The notes under the pieces were generated by a model that ran no database searches, was not told the origin of the DNA, and saw nothing but the letters and a program-made list of their open reading frames with translations. The position numbers and the translations under genes are program-made. Shown here in pieces: positions 51,345-63,650 of a stretch of 64,000 bases of DNA. The DNA lies in assembly GCF_030867145.1 (NCBI RefSeq), contig NC_134427.1, forward strand, positions 11,617,001-11,681,000, written 5' to 3'. Numbering within the stretch: position 1 is the stretch's first letter; each line of letters opens with the position of its first letter. This stretch comes from Opisthocomus hoazin (lineage: Eukaryota > Chordata > Aves > Opisthocomiformes > Opisthocomidae).

Positions 51345-51545
51345 CTGGTGCTAAGCAATCTGTGATTAATTTGCGAGGAAGCGAATAGTATTAAAAGAAG
51401 AGAAAAGCCCAGAATAAATGATTCCCGGCGGATATGTCATTCAGGTTTCCGTTCACCCTACTGTGGCTGGCTCATCTCGTTTATTTGCATTCGTTACAGT
51501 TTGGTAATGACTAGGAGCCGCCGTACGAAGCCATCGCTATAGGGG
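51345..51545. promoter_or_regulatory. AT-rich island with an octamer motif, candidate enhancer
   Basis: About 200 bp of low-GC sequence with TGTGATTAATTTGCG, AATAAATGATTCC and a perfect POU octamer ATTTGCAT (51483-51490), followed by an abrupt return to GC-rich DNA. It lies 0.8 kb upstream of GLRA4 exon 1. Confidence 0.35.
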
Positions 51546-54500
51546 TCCAGAGGAGGATCGCAGCAGAGGAGGAGGGGAGTGTGGTACCCCCAGCAACCAC
51601 TCTCCCCAGGGCAAGTGCGAGGCTCGGGTCTGTGCCGGCTTGTCCTCGACAGAAAGCCAGGGCAGGATCTCAAGAGCTACCCACGGAGTTCGCTGTAGGG
51701 AGGCAGCGGGAGTGAGGGCTGGCTGTGTGACGCCAAGACCAGGGCGCCTTGTCCAGTGCAGGGGAGAGCACAGCAGGCTGTGCGCAGCGGGCACTTAGCT
51801 GCAGGGTAGAGTGCAGGAGCCCCCGTCCCCACTCATCGGCTCTCCCAGCACTGGGAGCTGGGAGAAGTCTCCTCCTATTACCATTGCCATTAATGTTTAT
51901 GGGGCCGTGGTGCTGGGAGGCAGAAGGCAGGATCTGGAGCCCTGGGCCGTGGAGTAAATGCATGACGTGTGACAGCTCCTCTTCCAGAGACTGTCCGAGA
52001 TAAGTGGACCTGACACCGTCAGGAGGAGGGGAGCCAGCCGCATCCTCTCTGCCTTCGGGGGAAACTGAGGCACTCGCACGGCATGCCTGCACCTATGCCT
52101 GCATCCGCTGAGGGGGCCGGGGATGGTAGGAGTGGCTGCGGACCCGGTTCTGCAGGCGGCCATGAGCATAGGCTTTGAAGATAATGAGCTACAAGCCTTG
52201 GCTGCATGTGCTGTGGTCAGCAGGGCACCGGGGCCAAGCTAACGAGGCCCTTGGAGAGGCCAGCGAAGCAAATGCGGCAACACGGCTCCGTGACAGCAGG
52301 GCTGCCGGCGGACAGTGCGTCCGTAGCCCTCCTACCTGCCTTGCAGCTCTGCAGGCAGCCAGGGCTGCGAGGAGTGAAGCGGTGCTGAAAATAAGCTCTG
52401 AGAAAATGAAGGCAGCAAGCATCCCATTGGGAAGGCGAAGGCGACGCTGATTTGTTGCTGGCCGGGTCGGGGAGAAGGAGCAGGAGCTGCAAAAGCAGAG
52501 CCTGGCCATGCCTGAGGGACCCCAGGCACTGTGCCGCATCCCAGCCAGGGGATTTTTGGGAGTGACAAGAACGGGCTTCTCCTCCATGTTCCTCAATTGG
52601 AGCATGAGGTGTGTTTTTCTGTGAACAGCAAAGGTGCCAGCCAGCAGGCAGCTGCCAGTGATGGGCTCCCGGAGGCAGGCATCCACTGCACCCACTGCCG
52701 GGCTGCCCTGCGGCTGCTCTCCCTGGGGGCAGCCAGGCCGGGGGGGCAAGGAGCGCACTCTGACCCCGGGTGTGGGCAGTGGCTGCCAGCCTGGTGCAGT
52801 CCCCAGGGCTGGCACTGGCAGGGCCCTCTCTGGGGACCCTGCTGCCCCGAAGCCGTCCCTGTCACAGTGCCAGCCTCTGCTAGCAGAAGAGACGCAGGCA
52901 GCAGAGGCTGGGGTTGCTAACATAGGGAGGAAAACGTGAGATCTTTTTTCCCGTTTCCCTCTGCTATCTCTGAGCCCGCGTCAAACTGTTCCCCTGGGGC
53001 CAGAATCTCACCCGCCGCAAATCTGCCTGGATCCAGAGCCTGGAGGAGGGCTGTGCCAACCCACACTGCCTGGATCCCGGCCCCTCTCTGCTGCTCAGCC
53101 CCCGCATTGCCACGTCTATATAATTAATCCCACCTGATAAACCCTGTGGTGCATTCGCAGACAACACCGTTCTGAAGGGCTGATTCAATCCCTTGAAAAC
53201 AGGTTTGTTTTTTTTCCCAGAGAAAATGTTGAGAGGTGCTTAAGCTCGATTTTGGGATGAACAGTTGCCTGTAGGATCGATTTTGTGCTGTTTGTGTTGG
53301 GGGCCTGAGTGGGAGGGAGGGCAGTGGGCGAAGAATCGCGCTTTACTCTTTCTGTAGGGCCACAAAGCCCCCCTGGGCTCCCCTCCTGGCAGCCCCACTC
53401 GGGGGGCCGGGATGCTGCTGCCCACCCTGCTCCTAGGTCTGTCCTGCAGAGTCAGCTCCCAGCTTCGTCTTTGCCCTGGAGCCGGGAGAACCTGCAGCAC
53501 CAGGAGGGGCAGAAGCTTCAGGTGGGCGCAGGTTTGTGGTGGGCTTTAGGCAACCTGCTTCAGCCCCCCTCCAGGGGGCTCAGGGGTCAGGGAGCTCCGC
53601 GGGGGTGGTGATAGCAGCTGTGAGGCAGCCCCCATTTTGGGGGCATCATGCGCTGTGCATCTCGCAGCCCCAGCCCCAGTGAGGGGCTGGCACCTGGGCC
53701 AGCCTCTGGCCAAAGGCAGGATAACGACTCTGCAATTAATCAGGGGCAGAGGTAGGTGCTCTAGGAGACTCTGCTTATTCTAAATAGAGCATCACACAGC
53801 AGGCACCTCTGTCACCATCTCCTGATCACCTCCTGCCTTCCTTCCCCTCTCCCAAGGCTCCCAGCTGGCTCTGGACATTCCTCTCTCTTTTGCCCTAGGA
53901 GCGGGATTTTTTTGCAGAAGCAAAGATGTGAAACAGAGATGCTGAGTGCGGAGGGCTCTGCCAGCCAGCAATCTGCACCGATTGCTTAAATGCTTAATGA
54001 GCCCTGGGGAGCAACACACTCCTTGTGAAAGATTCAAGGCCTCTGTGCCTTCACTTTGGGGCTATGCAGCTCCCCTTTCCAGTTTTTAATCCTCGGACCA
54101 GCGAAAGCAAGGGGAAAGCAGACACAGTCTGGTCGCTGTTTCTAAGAGAAGCAGCAAAGCAAATGGGAAAACCCAGCATGCCCACAGGCAGGGAGAGGAC
54201 AGCCCCTCCGCCCCAGAGTGGCTTGGTGGCAGGGTCCCTCAAAGCAAATATTTTGAGTCGTCTAATCGGGTGTGAAATTAATGCCAGGGAAAATACATTC
54301 TCCAGGGTGGCTGTGCATTGCTGCCAGCCTGTGGCTCTCCCTGGCCGCCCAGCACGCACCCAGCTTGGGCACTTCGTTCTCATTTAATGGCACATTGGTC
54401 TGGTTCTCTGGTGGTGTACTGGTCCCTGTCTTTCCCCAGAGAAGCTGTATAATGGGCTGCAGGTGCTCTCCTTTCCCAGCAGGACCAAAAATAATCTCAG

Positions 54501-57399
54501 GGCACTAAATGCACAGCTAAGGGACAAATTACTGTGGTGGTGCTTTGGTGGGGAGACTGGGGCCCCGCTGGCACCAGAGCACAAGTAACGAGCCCGAAGC
54601 CTGACCATTTCTCAGCAGGGCACCAGATGTGGGCGTAGCCACCAGCGGGACAGGGCAGGATGTCCCCTCCAGTGGCCCAGGAAGGTCATGGGGTGCTGGG
54701 GGTATTTGGGGCTGCTCGCAGGGGAAGGTGACACCGTGGCATGGGAGGAGGGCACAGGACAGCAGCAGTGCTGGGGAGCCCAGTGGGTGCTTGACGCTTG
54801 TGCGGCGGTGCCAGCAGGGCTCAGTGCCTCACCGAGCCGGGCAGGGTGACCCTGAGGAGATTGCAAGGTGAACCAAGATGTTGGTCCCAACTCCAGCTAA
54901 TGTCGCTCTATGATTTTGTGGCACTTTTCCAGGCTAAAAATACCCCTGCTGTCGGTGTGGCGGGGGCGGGCGCTGCGTGCAGTGGCTGCGGAGGGACGCT
55001 CTCTGCTGCGGGACTGGCCAAGGGCAGCCGGCCAGTGGGGCTGGGGTGGCCCTGCAGTAGCCATATGGGGCTGGCCCTTCTGCTCCCCAGGCAGCCGGGC
55101 ACAGAGGTCACCTCTTCTGTCCTCCCGCCCCGAGGTGACCTGGCACCTCTCTCCAGGGCTGTGCCAGATGCAACCGCTCAGCCAGCAGTCCACAAAAATA
55201 CCGTGCACGGGGAAAGCGTCCGCAGTGACCTCTCTGAACTGTGTTCCAGCCCAGCACTGGGTCCTTTGCTGATCCTGGAGGGTCACACTGGCTCATCTGG
55301 GTGCTCCTTGGGAGCTGCAGTTAGGACACACCAAATCCTCTGGGTGCTCCTTGGGGTGTATCTGGCCCATTTGGGGACCAGCCTGGGGGTCAGATGCTGC
55401 AGCAGGGCTCATTTCCTCAGTGAGGGTCAGCGAGGTCTGAGGAGCTCAGCCCATCCCTGTGGCCGTGGGGCTGCTGCATGTGCTAAGGAAATGTGCCCCA
55501 AGCCCGTCCGTACAGCTGGGAGGGGGGACGTTGGACCAAGGGACCTCACCTGTCCCTATGTGTCTGAGCTGCTGGGGACCGGAGTTTGGGACACATGAGC
55601 AGGTGGCCGGAGAAGACGGGGTTGGAAAGCCTCTCCCAGGCTTGGAGGCAGTCTCAGCACAGCAGGATCCAGCTGGGCCTGCCCCATCCACCTTCACAAC
55701 CCTCCTCACCATGGGGTGCAGCTCAGCCCTAAACCACCCTGCTGTCGCAAACTGATTGCTCACAACCAGGCAATGAGAAATGGAGGATCTGGCCCTGGGC
55801 CCATGTCTGCATCCATGACAGGACTCTTCAGGGTGATCCACAGGGATCTGGTCCCCTGTGCCATCGTGCAGCCTTGGGGTATGTCATGCCATCCTGGGGA
55901 CTGCTGTGATGGAGGCTATGCAGGAAAAGCGCGGCTGCCGTCGGGGCCAGATGCTGTGCCAGACAGGAGCTGGCTGGGCGGCCGAGAGAGGGCTGGGGCA
56001 TGTTGCAGCACGTTGCAGCGGCCACGCGCCCGGTGACCGTGCAGCTCAGCACGGCATTGAGGAGCTCTTCTGCTCTTCTGCTCTCTGGCGAGTTTCACAA
56101 AGGCTGCCCGAGCCCCCTCCAGCATCCCCGAGCCCTTGGGCATCCTCCGTGCAGGTTGGGGGGTGTTTTGGATGTTGCTCTCCTGAAAGCTACCAGAAAA
56201 AGACAGTCCAATGCTTATTCTTCAAAACCAACCCCTCATCTAACAGGCGCTTATCCACACGTCTAACATATTTCTCATATTTTACGCCAGGTTCTCAAGG
56301 AAATATTTTGTGTAGATCCCCCCCATCACAAGTGAGCAGGGGACTCCCACCATGGCCTGAAGATGTGGCCTAGATGGTCCTAACTTGCCTCTTCCCATCT
56401 GTGGGCTTCAGACCTTGTGCCTGCTGGCACCGGTGGTGCTCTGCTTTGGGTACACTAAATGGACTCTGTTTGCGGCTAGAGCAAGCGCAGAGGGAATTGC
56501 AGGCAGAGGGAAGGCTGGAGCAACGGCACAGCCTGATCCAGTGACCTTGGCAAGCCGGGCACGCACAAGAGGGAGATTTAATTTAGATCAGGGTCAAGCA
56601 AGACTCTTGGTGCCAACAGCAAAGGCTGACACAGATGCCAAAACCCTCAGTGGGCACCTCGCTCCCCCAGGGTGATCTGGCCCTTTCGCATCTTTCTGTC
56701 CTTTCTTTTTCCCATGGGTCACCCCTTTGATACCTGCCTTGTCCCCAAATCGCTGGTTCCCTCCCGAGACTGGGGGTATGGGAGGGGAATTACGGAAGGA
56801 AGCTTGGACTGGAGCAGAGCTCCCTCTTGGCTGAGGATGCTCCCATCTCTGCTCCCAGAAATGGCCCTGCTTGGTGAGGACAGCAGTCGGGTGGGGCTGG
56901 GATCTGCTGATGGGCTGCAAGGAGCGGTGCTGGGGGTGACAGCGCTGGCCTGAGCCCTGCTCTGGTTGTCTCCAGCATTTCTAATTACTCTGTGGAAAAT
57001 CTGCTGGATTTTGACAACTGCAAGAGCCCTCAGCCCCTAACCTCTCCCTCTCCTAGGCTCCCCCCATCCCTCACATCTCTTTGCCCTACCTGAGCCTGGG
57101 AAGGGAGGAGCTGCCATGCAAAATCGATGCCTTGGCCAGTGCCGGCCTACGGGATGTCGTACCAGGGAAGGCAGGTGGGGGACATGAGACAGGGTCAGCC
57201 TGGCCGCCCAGTCTCCTCCCAGCTTTGGGGTACCCGGCTGTGTGCATCCTTGGCCATGGTTGCCATGGCGATGCGCACCCCTTGCTGCGGCGGGAGCGCT
57301 GCGGGGTGTGATGAGCTCTGTTTGCTGTTCTCGTCTCCGCGGCTCTCCTGCCCTCGGCCCCAGCAGTCTCCCAGCACGAAAGTGGAAGATCACCGGGAG

Positions 57400-57660
57400 C
57401 ACTAATCATGCGGTAGCGTTGCGTCGGACTAACCGCAGGCCGCCCGCCTCGGCCTAATTGGAAGCGATTTTTTATTTTTCCAGTAGAGATTCCCGGGAGG
57501 GACAAGTTTGGAAAACGAAGCGTTACACATCTGTGGCATCAGGCAGCAGGCGGCGGGGGAAGAAGGAACGAGCCAGCCCCGCCCCTGCCCTGTGCCTCCC
57601 CTGGCATGGCCACAGCGGTGGAGATGAAGGATTTGTTTAATTAGATGGTAAATCCTCCCG
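57400..57660. promoter_or_regulatory. Homeodomain-motif-rich island, candidate enhancer
   Basis: Contains GCCTAATTGGAAGCG, GATTTTTTATTTTTCC and GTTTAATTAGATGGTAAAT in a non-repetitive setting, with several intact CpGs. It is upstream of PLP1 by about 6 kb. Function is inferred only from composition and motifs. Confidence 0.3.
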
Positions 57661-59029
57661 CTGCTGCGCAGATGCCAACAGCAGTGGCTCAGGCAGCGGC
57701 TGCTTCCTGGGGCAATTTTGGCTGCGGAAGTCGAGGTGCGGGGCTGCCATGATGGCACCTGCACCCCACGGGGCTAGTGGGTGTCACGGTGCCAGTGAAG
57801 CCATCACTGGGGGGGGACAGTGTGCTGGGTGCCACCCCCGGTGGTGCTGGACAGGTGGCTGCAGAGGATGGTGCCGTAAGGAGCACAGCGTGACCCCAGG
57901 TTTGCTTCCGCACTCCGTCCTGTGCCTCCCATGCTGTTATGGGCTCTGGGGTGGCTGTCCTGGGGTCCCCGATGCACGTGGCATCCTGGCAAAGGCATCT
58001 CATCCGTTCCCATGTCTCATCACCTTGTCATCCGCAGGGAGCGAGGCCGGTTCTCCCTGAGCAGCTGCCGACACGCAGGGGCTGCGCAGCGCTGTCCCCT
58101 GAGCAAACATGACAACTGGAGCAGCAAATGAGTCCCCCATCCCCAGAGCCACCCTGGGAGAGGAGCTGGCGTGGTCTTCGTGGGCTGTGTCCCTAGCTGC
58201 AGCGGGGACGCAGGAGGGTTGTGTAGCCGCTGCTCTCCAGCCGACTCTCCGAGAGCCGCCTGCCTCTGCGACTCTGGGGAAAGGCAGCGGGTGGCAGGTA
58301 GGAAACGTCTGCCTCTCTCACACGCACCTCTGGGTCCCACCATTGGGTTTGCTCCCCAGGAAGCGCTGCAGCGTGCTCTTGGTGGCTCGAGCATGTGGTG
58401 CTGTGACAGTAATGCCGTCCCGGGGGCTCCCACTGCTGTCCTTTTGCTGCCCGGCCCAGCCGTCACTTCCCCAGTGCCCACTTGCTTGTCCACCCCGCTG
58501 CGGGTGGCACCCACTGGCTGTGGGAAGGGTCCTGCCAGTGTGGGGACAGCGCTCAGAGGGGCTGGGTCGGACCCTGTCCCCTGGTCGCCCAGAGGGGTAT
58601 TGCCCCTGGCACGCATGGGCGAGCTGGGGCTGGCAGGGGGGCAGGCAGGAGGAGAAGCATCTTCCTGGGTCTCAAGGGAAAATACAGGGGAAAGCTCCCT
58701 CTCCGGGTAGAAACCCAAGGGAAAACACTGAGGTCACAACCTCCGCTGCGCAGGGACTGTCCTGGCTAACCCAGGATCTCCCTCAGCATCACCCTCCCTC
58801 CTCTGGGCTCGGGGAAAGAGTGGGACAAGTTAACACCTCCTTGGCTGCTTGGAGGCACACGAATTCACCCAAGCCTTTCAAAATGGGTCTCATGGGTGAC
58901 GAGAAATAAACGGGGGTGCCCAAGCACTGAGCCCGGCCCCAGCGCTGCCTGAACCCACGCTTTACAGAGTCCACCCCAGCTTCGCGGGGGCAAATAGAAA
59001 CAGAGCGGTCCTGGGCTGTGTTTTCTCTT

Positions 59030-59420
59030 CTCAGACAACATCACCTCCAAGGAGGCAGAGTGACACTTGTCTTTTCCTTTCACGATTTTCTGAAAGGTAA
59101 ATGAGAACAGTGCAAGAATATGACCCCACCAACAGCGCAGTGAGAGAGTAATGAACAGCCCAGAGAACATCAGCGAAAGACGTCTGTTTGCCCTCCTTTA
59201 GGAAGAAAATCAAGGACAAAAACAGTGGACGCAAAAGGCAAAACTGCTGGAAAATCAGCCAGGGGAAAAAAAAAATCACCTTCTCCGCAAACCTATAATT
59301 AACCCGGGGGACTTAGTGCACCGGGAGAGGAGCTTGGTGAGAATTATTAGCGGAAATCAGAAACAAGAAAAAGAAAGCAGTTTGGACCAACGTATTATCC
59401 CAAATTTCTGCAGCAAGTAA
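59030..59420. promoter_or_regulatory. Long AT-rich island, candidate conserved non-coding element
   Basis: About 390 bp of A-rich unique sequence (for example CCTATAATTAACCCGG, GAATTATTAGCGG, CAACGTATTATCCC), the longest such block between GLRA4 and PLP1. No open frame, repeat or RNA gene explains it. Confidence 0.35.
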
Positions 59421-61714
59421 CAGGGCTGTTTGGTGGGTAAAAGAAGCAGTGAGCAGCCAGCAAGCCCTCCGGTGCCTGGGCTGGGCCCCGGGCTGTGCTG
59501 CCAGCCGCTGCCTACGTCCCCGGGTCCCCCGGCTGCCGGCAGCTGTGCCCGTGCCCCTGCTGCCCTGGTCTCCGCAGCCTGTGACAGAGGTGGGGACAGC
59601 GGGGTGGCAGCGGGCCTCCTGCACGGATCGCCTCCGGGCTGCCAGGCGCCCTGCCCCGAGCGTGGCTGGGGTGCTGCTGGTCCCCCTGCCCCCCAAGCCC
59701 CACCGCTCCCCCTGCACCAGCCAGCCCAGGAACGGCGCACTGGCTGCGTGAGAAGACCTTCCAAATCTTAAAACTTGGTATTTTAAAAAAAATCAGATTC
59801 CTGCAGGGGAAGACATCAGCCAGACGTGCCGAAAAGGAGGCACGGGCATCTGCTCGTCTTCTCTAAAGGGCAACTGGGCGGGAAGGCGAACTCTGCACGG
59901 GCACAGCCTCAGCGCCTGGCACCTCCGCGGCTGCCACCGTGGTCCCGGATAAAGCCTGGTGCCAGGGAGGAGGGCTCTGCCCCCAGGTTATCCGGCAGCG
60001 CTTTGTCACACTGCCTGCAGCTCTGCTTGTTGGGGGGGTCCTGAGAGCCTTGGAGCACCCCTGGGCTCAGGGTGCGGGGTCCTGCTGCTGCCGACCCCCA
60101 CGGCCAAGGCCGGTGCCCATTGCCCAGCCCTCAACTCAGCTCGGGGAGGGTTTTAGCCCGCTCATCTCCCAAACAGCCCCTGCTCTTCCTCTGTCATTCC
60201 GCGACACCGGTCTGTCCATCTGTCCTTCAGCGTGCTTCCCCTGTCCTCTGACAGCCTCTCACAGCTTCTTTCTTCTTTTTTTAATTTCATTTTTATTAGC
60301 ACGTTTTGCAGCCTTGCAGCAGCCCAGGAATACAAATAGGACAGCGAGTGCAGCCAGGCCTGGGCAGCGGTGAGCGGGGCCAGCTCCGGCCGGCTGCCTG
60401 GGCACTGTGGGGAGGAGGCAGCTGGGCAGATGCTGCCGGTGCTGCTGCGACCTTCCCACGGTCAACATCTCCTCTCCGCCTGGATGGGGCTGCCAGGGAC
60501 AGCAGGAGATTTTGCACAAGAAGAAAATCCCCGGGCATCCCTGGCTGCTGGAGGCAGCTGCCTGGCTCACCCTGGCCACAGAGCTGCCCTGGGGCATTCG
60601 ATAGCAAGACACGTCTTGGGCTCCCCGGCCAGGGGGGTTCTACGCTGCTGACGGGTGAACTGAGGCAGTGAGGCGGGTGAAGAAGGACAGTTAAAATCAG
60701 CAACAGATAACATGAAATTCAGCCTGGCCAGGGAAGCAACTGCCTAAAAATAGCAGCACGGTTCTCGGCTGTGACAAGACACACTGGGATTTCTCCCACT
60801 GCCCTGTGTATAATGGATAAGGGAGCTGCACGCGCCGTCACTGGCAGCTCTTGGGTGCACTGGGGCTGTGCCTGCGTTTGGGGGTGCGAGGTGGAGGGGC
60901 CTTCTGTGTTTTTCAGGGTCAGCACCCACTGAAGGGTGTGATTTTGGCCACTGTGTGTCTTTGAAAACAGAGCAGTGCAGAAAATGAGCCCAGGGGGACA
61001 TAAGCAAAGAAATCAGTTAGAGGGGAAAAAAATCTTCCCTGAAACTGCGGGGCTGCAGCAGCCGGGAGCGAACAGCAAACCTTCTTCTCCCAGCTGGCCC
61101 CCGCTGAACTGGCCTCCCTGCTGCCTCCCGGCTTGCCCTGGGTAGGGCTGCCCGCATGCCCGGTGTGCCTGGTGTGTGCCGGTGGGCCAGGGCAAGCGGG
61201 ACGCTGTCCGTGCCATCAGCATGACGGGAGCGGGTGTGACAGGCTGTCTGCGGTGATTACGATGAGGCGGCTGCGTACGGGGACAGGGACAGGGAGGATG
61301 CTGTGGTGCTCTGCCCCATATGCTCCTTGCTTGCTTTCCCATCTTGCTTCTTTGCCCTGATGTGGTGGAGCAGTGCAGGCCAGCAGTGCCCGGGTGGCTC
61401 TCCCTTTGCCATTGCTGTCACCTGCTTGTCCGCCCAGCCCCACACTTGCCTTCCCCATGGCCCAGGGAGACCCTGAGTTTGAGCCACAGCTGTGAAGCAC
61501 TGCGGACGGAAGAGAAAAACCCACAAACATCCCAGACAGGGCTTACCATGCAGGGGGTGCATTTAGAGATGTACGTGTGTGTTTTCCTCCAAGTACTTCA
61601 TTTTGGTGCAGCCCGTTGCAGTGTCCTAGTGGAGGCTGAGGATGGCTGGGGATGCAAAGCCTTCTCCGTGTCCAGCCCCCAGCACGCCTGGCAGTCTCGG
61701 GCTCTGTTAGCGAG

Positions 61715-61850
61715 TGCAGTGGCCAAGCCCTTAATTGCCCTGTGGGAGATTGTTTTGGACATAATTGGCCACTGCCCAAGGGTCAGAACAAATTGCAAGG
61801 TGATCCAGATTGATTTATAAGCGTATTAATTTTTACCAGCCTGGCATGAC
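61715..61850. promoter_or_regulatory. AT-rich island with SOX/homeodomain-like sites, candidate PLP1 enhancer
   Basis: Contains CCTTAATTGCCC, GATTGTTTTGG (SOX core ATTGTT, 61749-61754), CATAATTGGCC, AACAAATTGC and GCGTATTAATTTTTACC within 130 bp, about 2 kb upstream of PLP1 exon 1. PLP1 is a SOX10 target in mammals, so an oligodendrocyte enhancer is a fair guess, not shown. Confidence 0.35.
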
Positions 61851-63608
61851 CCTCTCCTGGCTGGCAAACAGGGATGCGTCTCCTCTTTTCCGCCTGAGAA
61901 ATCGCAGCTTTTTCTCTGGCAGGGAAGAGCCGACAAGGAAACTTCTGTGCGGGCTGGCAGGCTCCCTGCAGCCGCACGCTGCCCTCGGGGCCTCATCCAG
62001 GCAGGGACTGAGCTGCAGGATGGCTCCAAGCATGCAGAAGCATGCAGTTATGCACTGAGGATTCACAAGAGAGGTTCTCACAGCCTCTCCAGTTGAAATG
62101 CAAAGGGAAAGGGATGCAAGAAGGCCTTTTCTTTTCCGCTTGGCCTCATGTGCCCCTGCGGCTCTGCCCCCTCCCAGCGCTGGCAGACGGTGCAGTGTTT
62201 GGGGAGCGCTGTTGGCTGCCCACCCAGCTGCTTGGTGCAGGGTACCCACCACACTGGCAGAAGAAAGGCAGCCCAGGTCACTTTCCTGCGTGCTTTCTTC
62301 TCCCTCAAGCCTTAGAAATCCAGGGAGGGGATTTCTCCCCTTTCTCTGTCTCCCTGTTTTGCAGCTCTGCTCTGGAGCACCCACAGAGCACTGCCGGGAG
62401 ATGGGCTGGTCCCCGCTGCCAGCGGGTGATGCTAGAGGCAGCGCCAAGGGGGTTCCTGTAGGGGTCACAGGTTATTTCCAAAGGGACACCGCAAGGCTGT
62501 CACCTTCTCATGGCCCTTACAAGGTGACTGTGGCCAGCTGACATTGCTGCCAGGCCACCCGGGTGCCACCTGGAGGGCTAAAGGAGGTGCCCAAGGATGC
62601 TGTGGCAGAGAGTTCCTCCGCTCTGTTGTCCCTTCCCAGCCCTTCGCACCCCATGGGGACACCAGGAAGCCGTTACTTTTGCTCTGGGAAACGGAGGCAG
62701 GGAGTAGTGCTGGGGGGGGGCCAGAAGCTGGGTCCCACCGATGTGAGGTGCAGCTGGCCATCGTGAAGCCCTGGGAGCATTTGCACAGTTGCTCAAGCGC
62801 CATTGCCCCCAGCCCATCTACGGGCAAGCCGAGGGGTGGCTGTCTGGGGAGGCAAGGAAGGGGCAGGGGTCCCCACAAGGTGGCCCAACCTGCTCCTGGC
62901 CTGCCGCAGCCCAGGGACCCGCCAGCTCGCCAGTGTCCCCAGCCCCAGGGACAGCCATGCCCTGCCACCTCGCTGCCTGGCACAGAGCGGGGCATTGAGG
63001 GACACAGCGGGGCTTTGTCCACCCTGTGCCCGTCGGGAAGGGGCTGGTTGCCCTCTGCAGGCTTCCCCAGCTCTGTGCTGGTTCCGCAGCCGCAGCTGGG
63101 GGCACCCATGGGAGCTGTGGACCCATGGGAGCAGGACCACCCAGAGGAGGTCCCATACCCCTGCCTTGGGGACCCCACGGCTTCGCCCACCCGAGCACAT
63201 TTCCCCTGCAGGGGCCAAGGGGCCAGGGAAAGCGGGTGCAGGATTCCCATCAAAAGGGGGAAAATTCCCAGTTTGGAGCCCCCAAGGCTGAAAGCAGGTC
63301 CCTGGGATGGGGGACACCCCATTCCTCGCTGGCGGGTTCTGGGGGGTCAGAGACGGGACAGAGGGGCATCACTGCTGTCCCGTGGGGCCAGTCTCCCCCA
63401 CTGCGGGGGCAAAGACAGCTCGAGGGGGCCTGGGGGAGTCCCTAGAGCCACCGAGGAGGGGACACCCCATGAACCCCCGCACCCCCCAAACCGCTCTCTT
63501 TCTTTCGCGAAAGCCCCGAGCGGGGCCGTGGGGCAGCGCTGCCCACGCAGCCACCGGGCGCCTGGCAGCCAAGGGTGCTGCTGGGGGGGCCGGGAGGGAG
63601 GGGCGGGT

Positions 63609-63650
63609 CCTGTCCCTTTAAGGGGGGTGGCTGTCACTCAGGGAGCCCTT
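63609..63650 (+). promoter_or_regulatory. PLP1 core promoter
   Basis: CCCTTTAAGGGGGGTGGCTG, then TCACTCAGGGAGCCC, resembles from memory the mammalian PLP1 proximal promoter. The TTTAAG (63617-63622) sits where a TATA-like element would, about 30 bases before the start of the exon 1 homology. Confidence 0.6.

Larger units (their letters stand above)
50961..63600. other. Gene-free interval between GLRA4 and PLP1
   Basis: About 12.6 kb with no recognisable coding exon on either strand. In human this space holds MORF4L2 and TMEM31; nothing resembling the MRG domain was seen. GC-rich DNA is broken by AT-rich islands at 51345-51545, 57400-57660, 59030-59420 and 61715-61850, listed separately. A possible very old CR1 tail lies near 54875-54920. 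Confidence 0.5.

Noticed and set aside
54875-54920. Possible old CR1 3' tail
   Set aside because: TTGGTCCCAACTCCAGC followed by CTCTATGATTTTGTGG is CR1-like, but too short and diverged to call without a library search.
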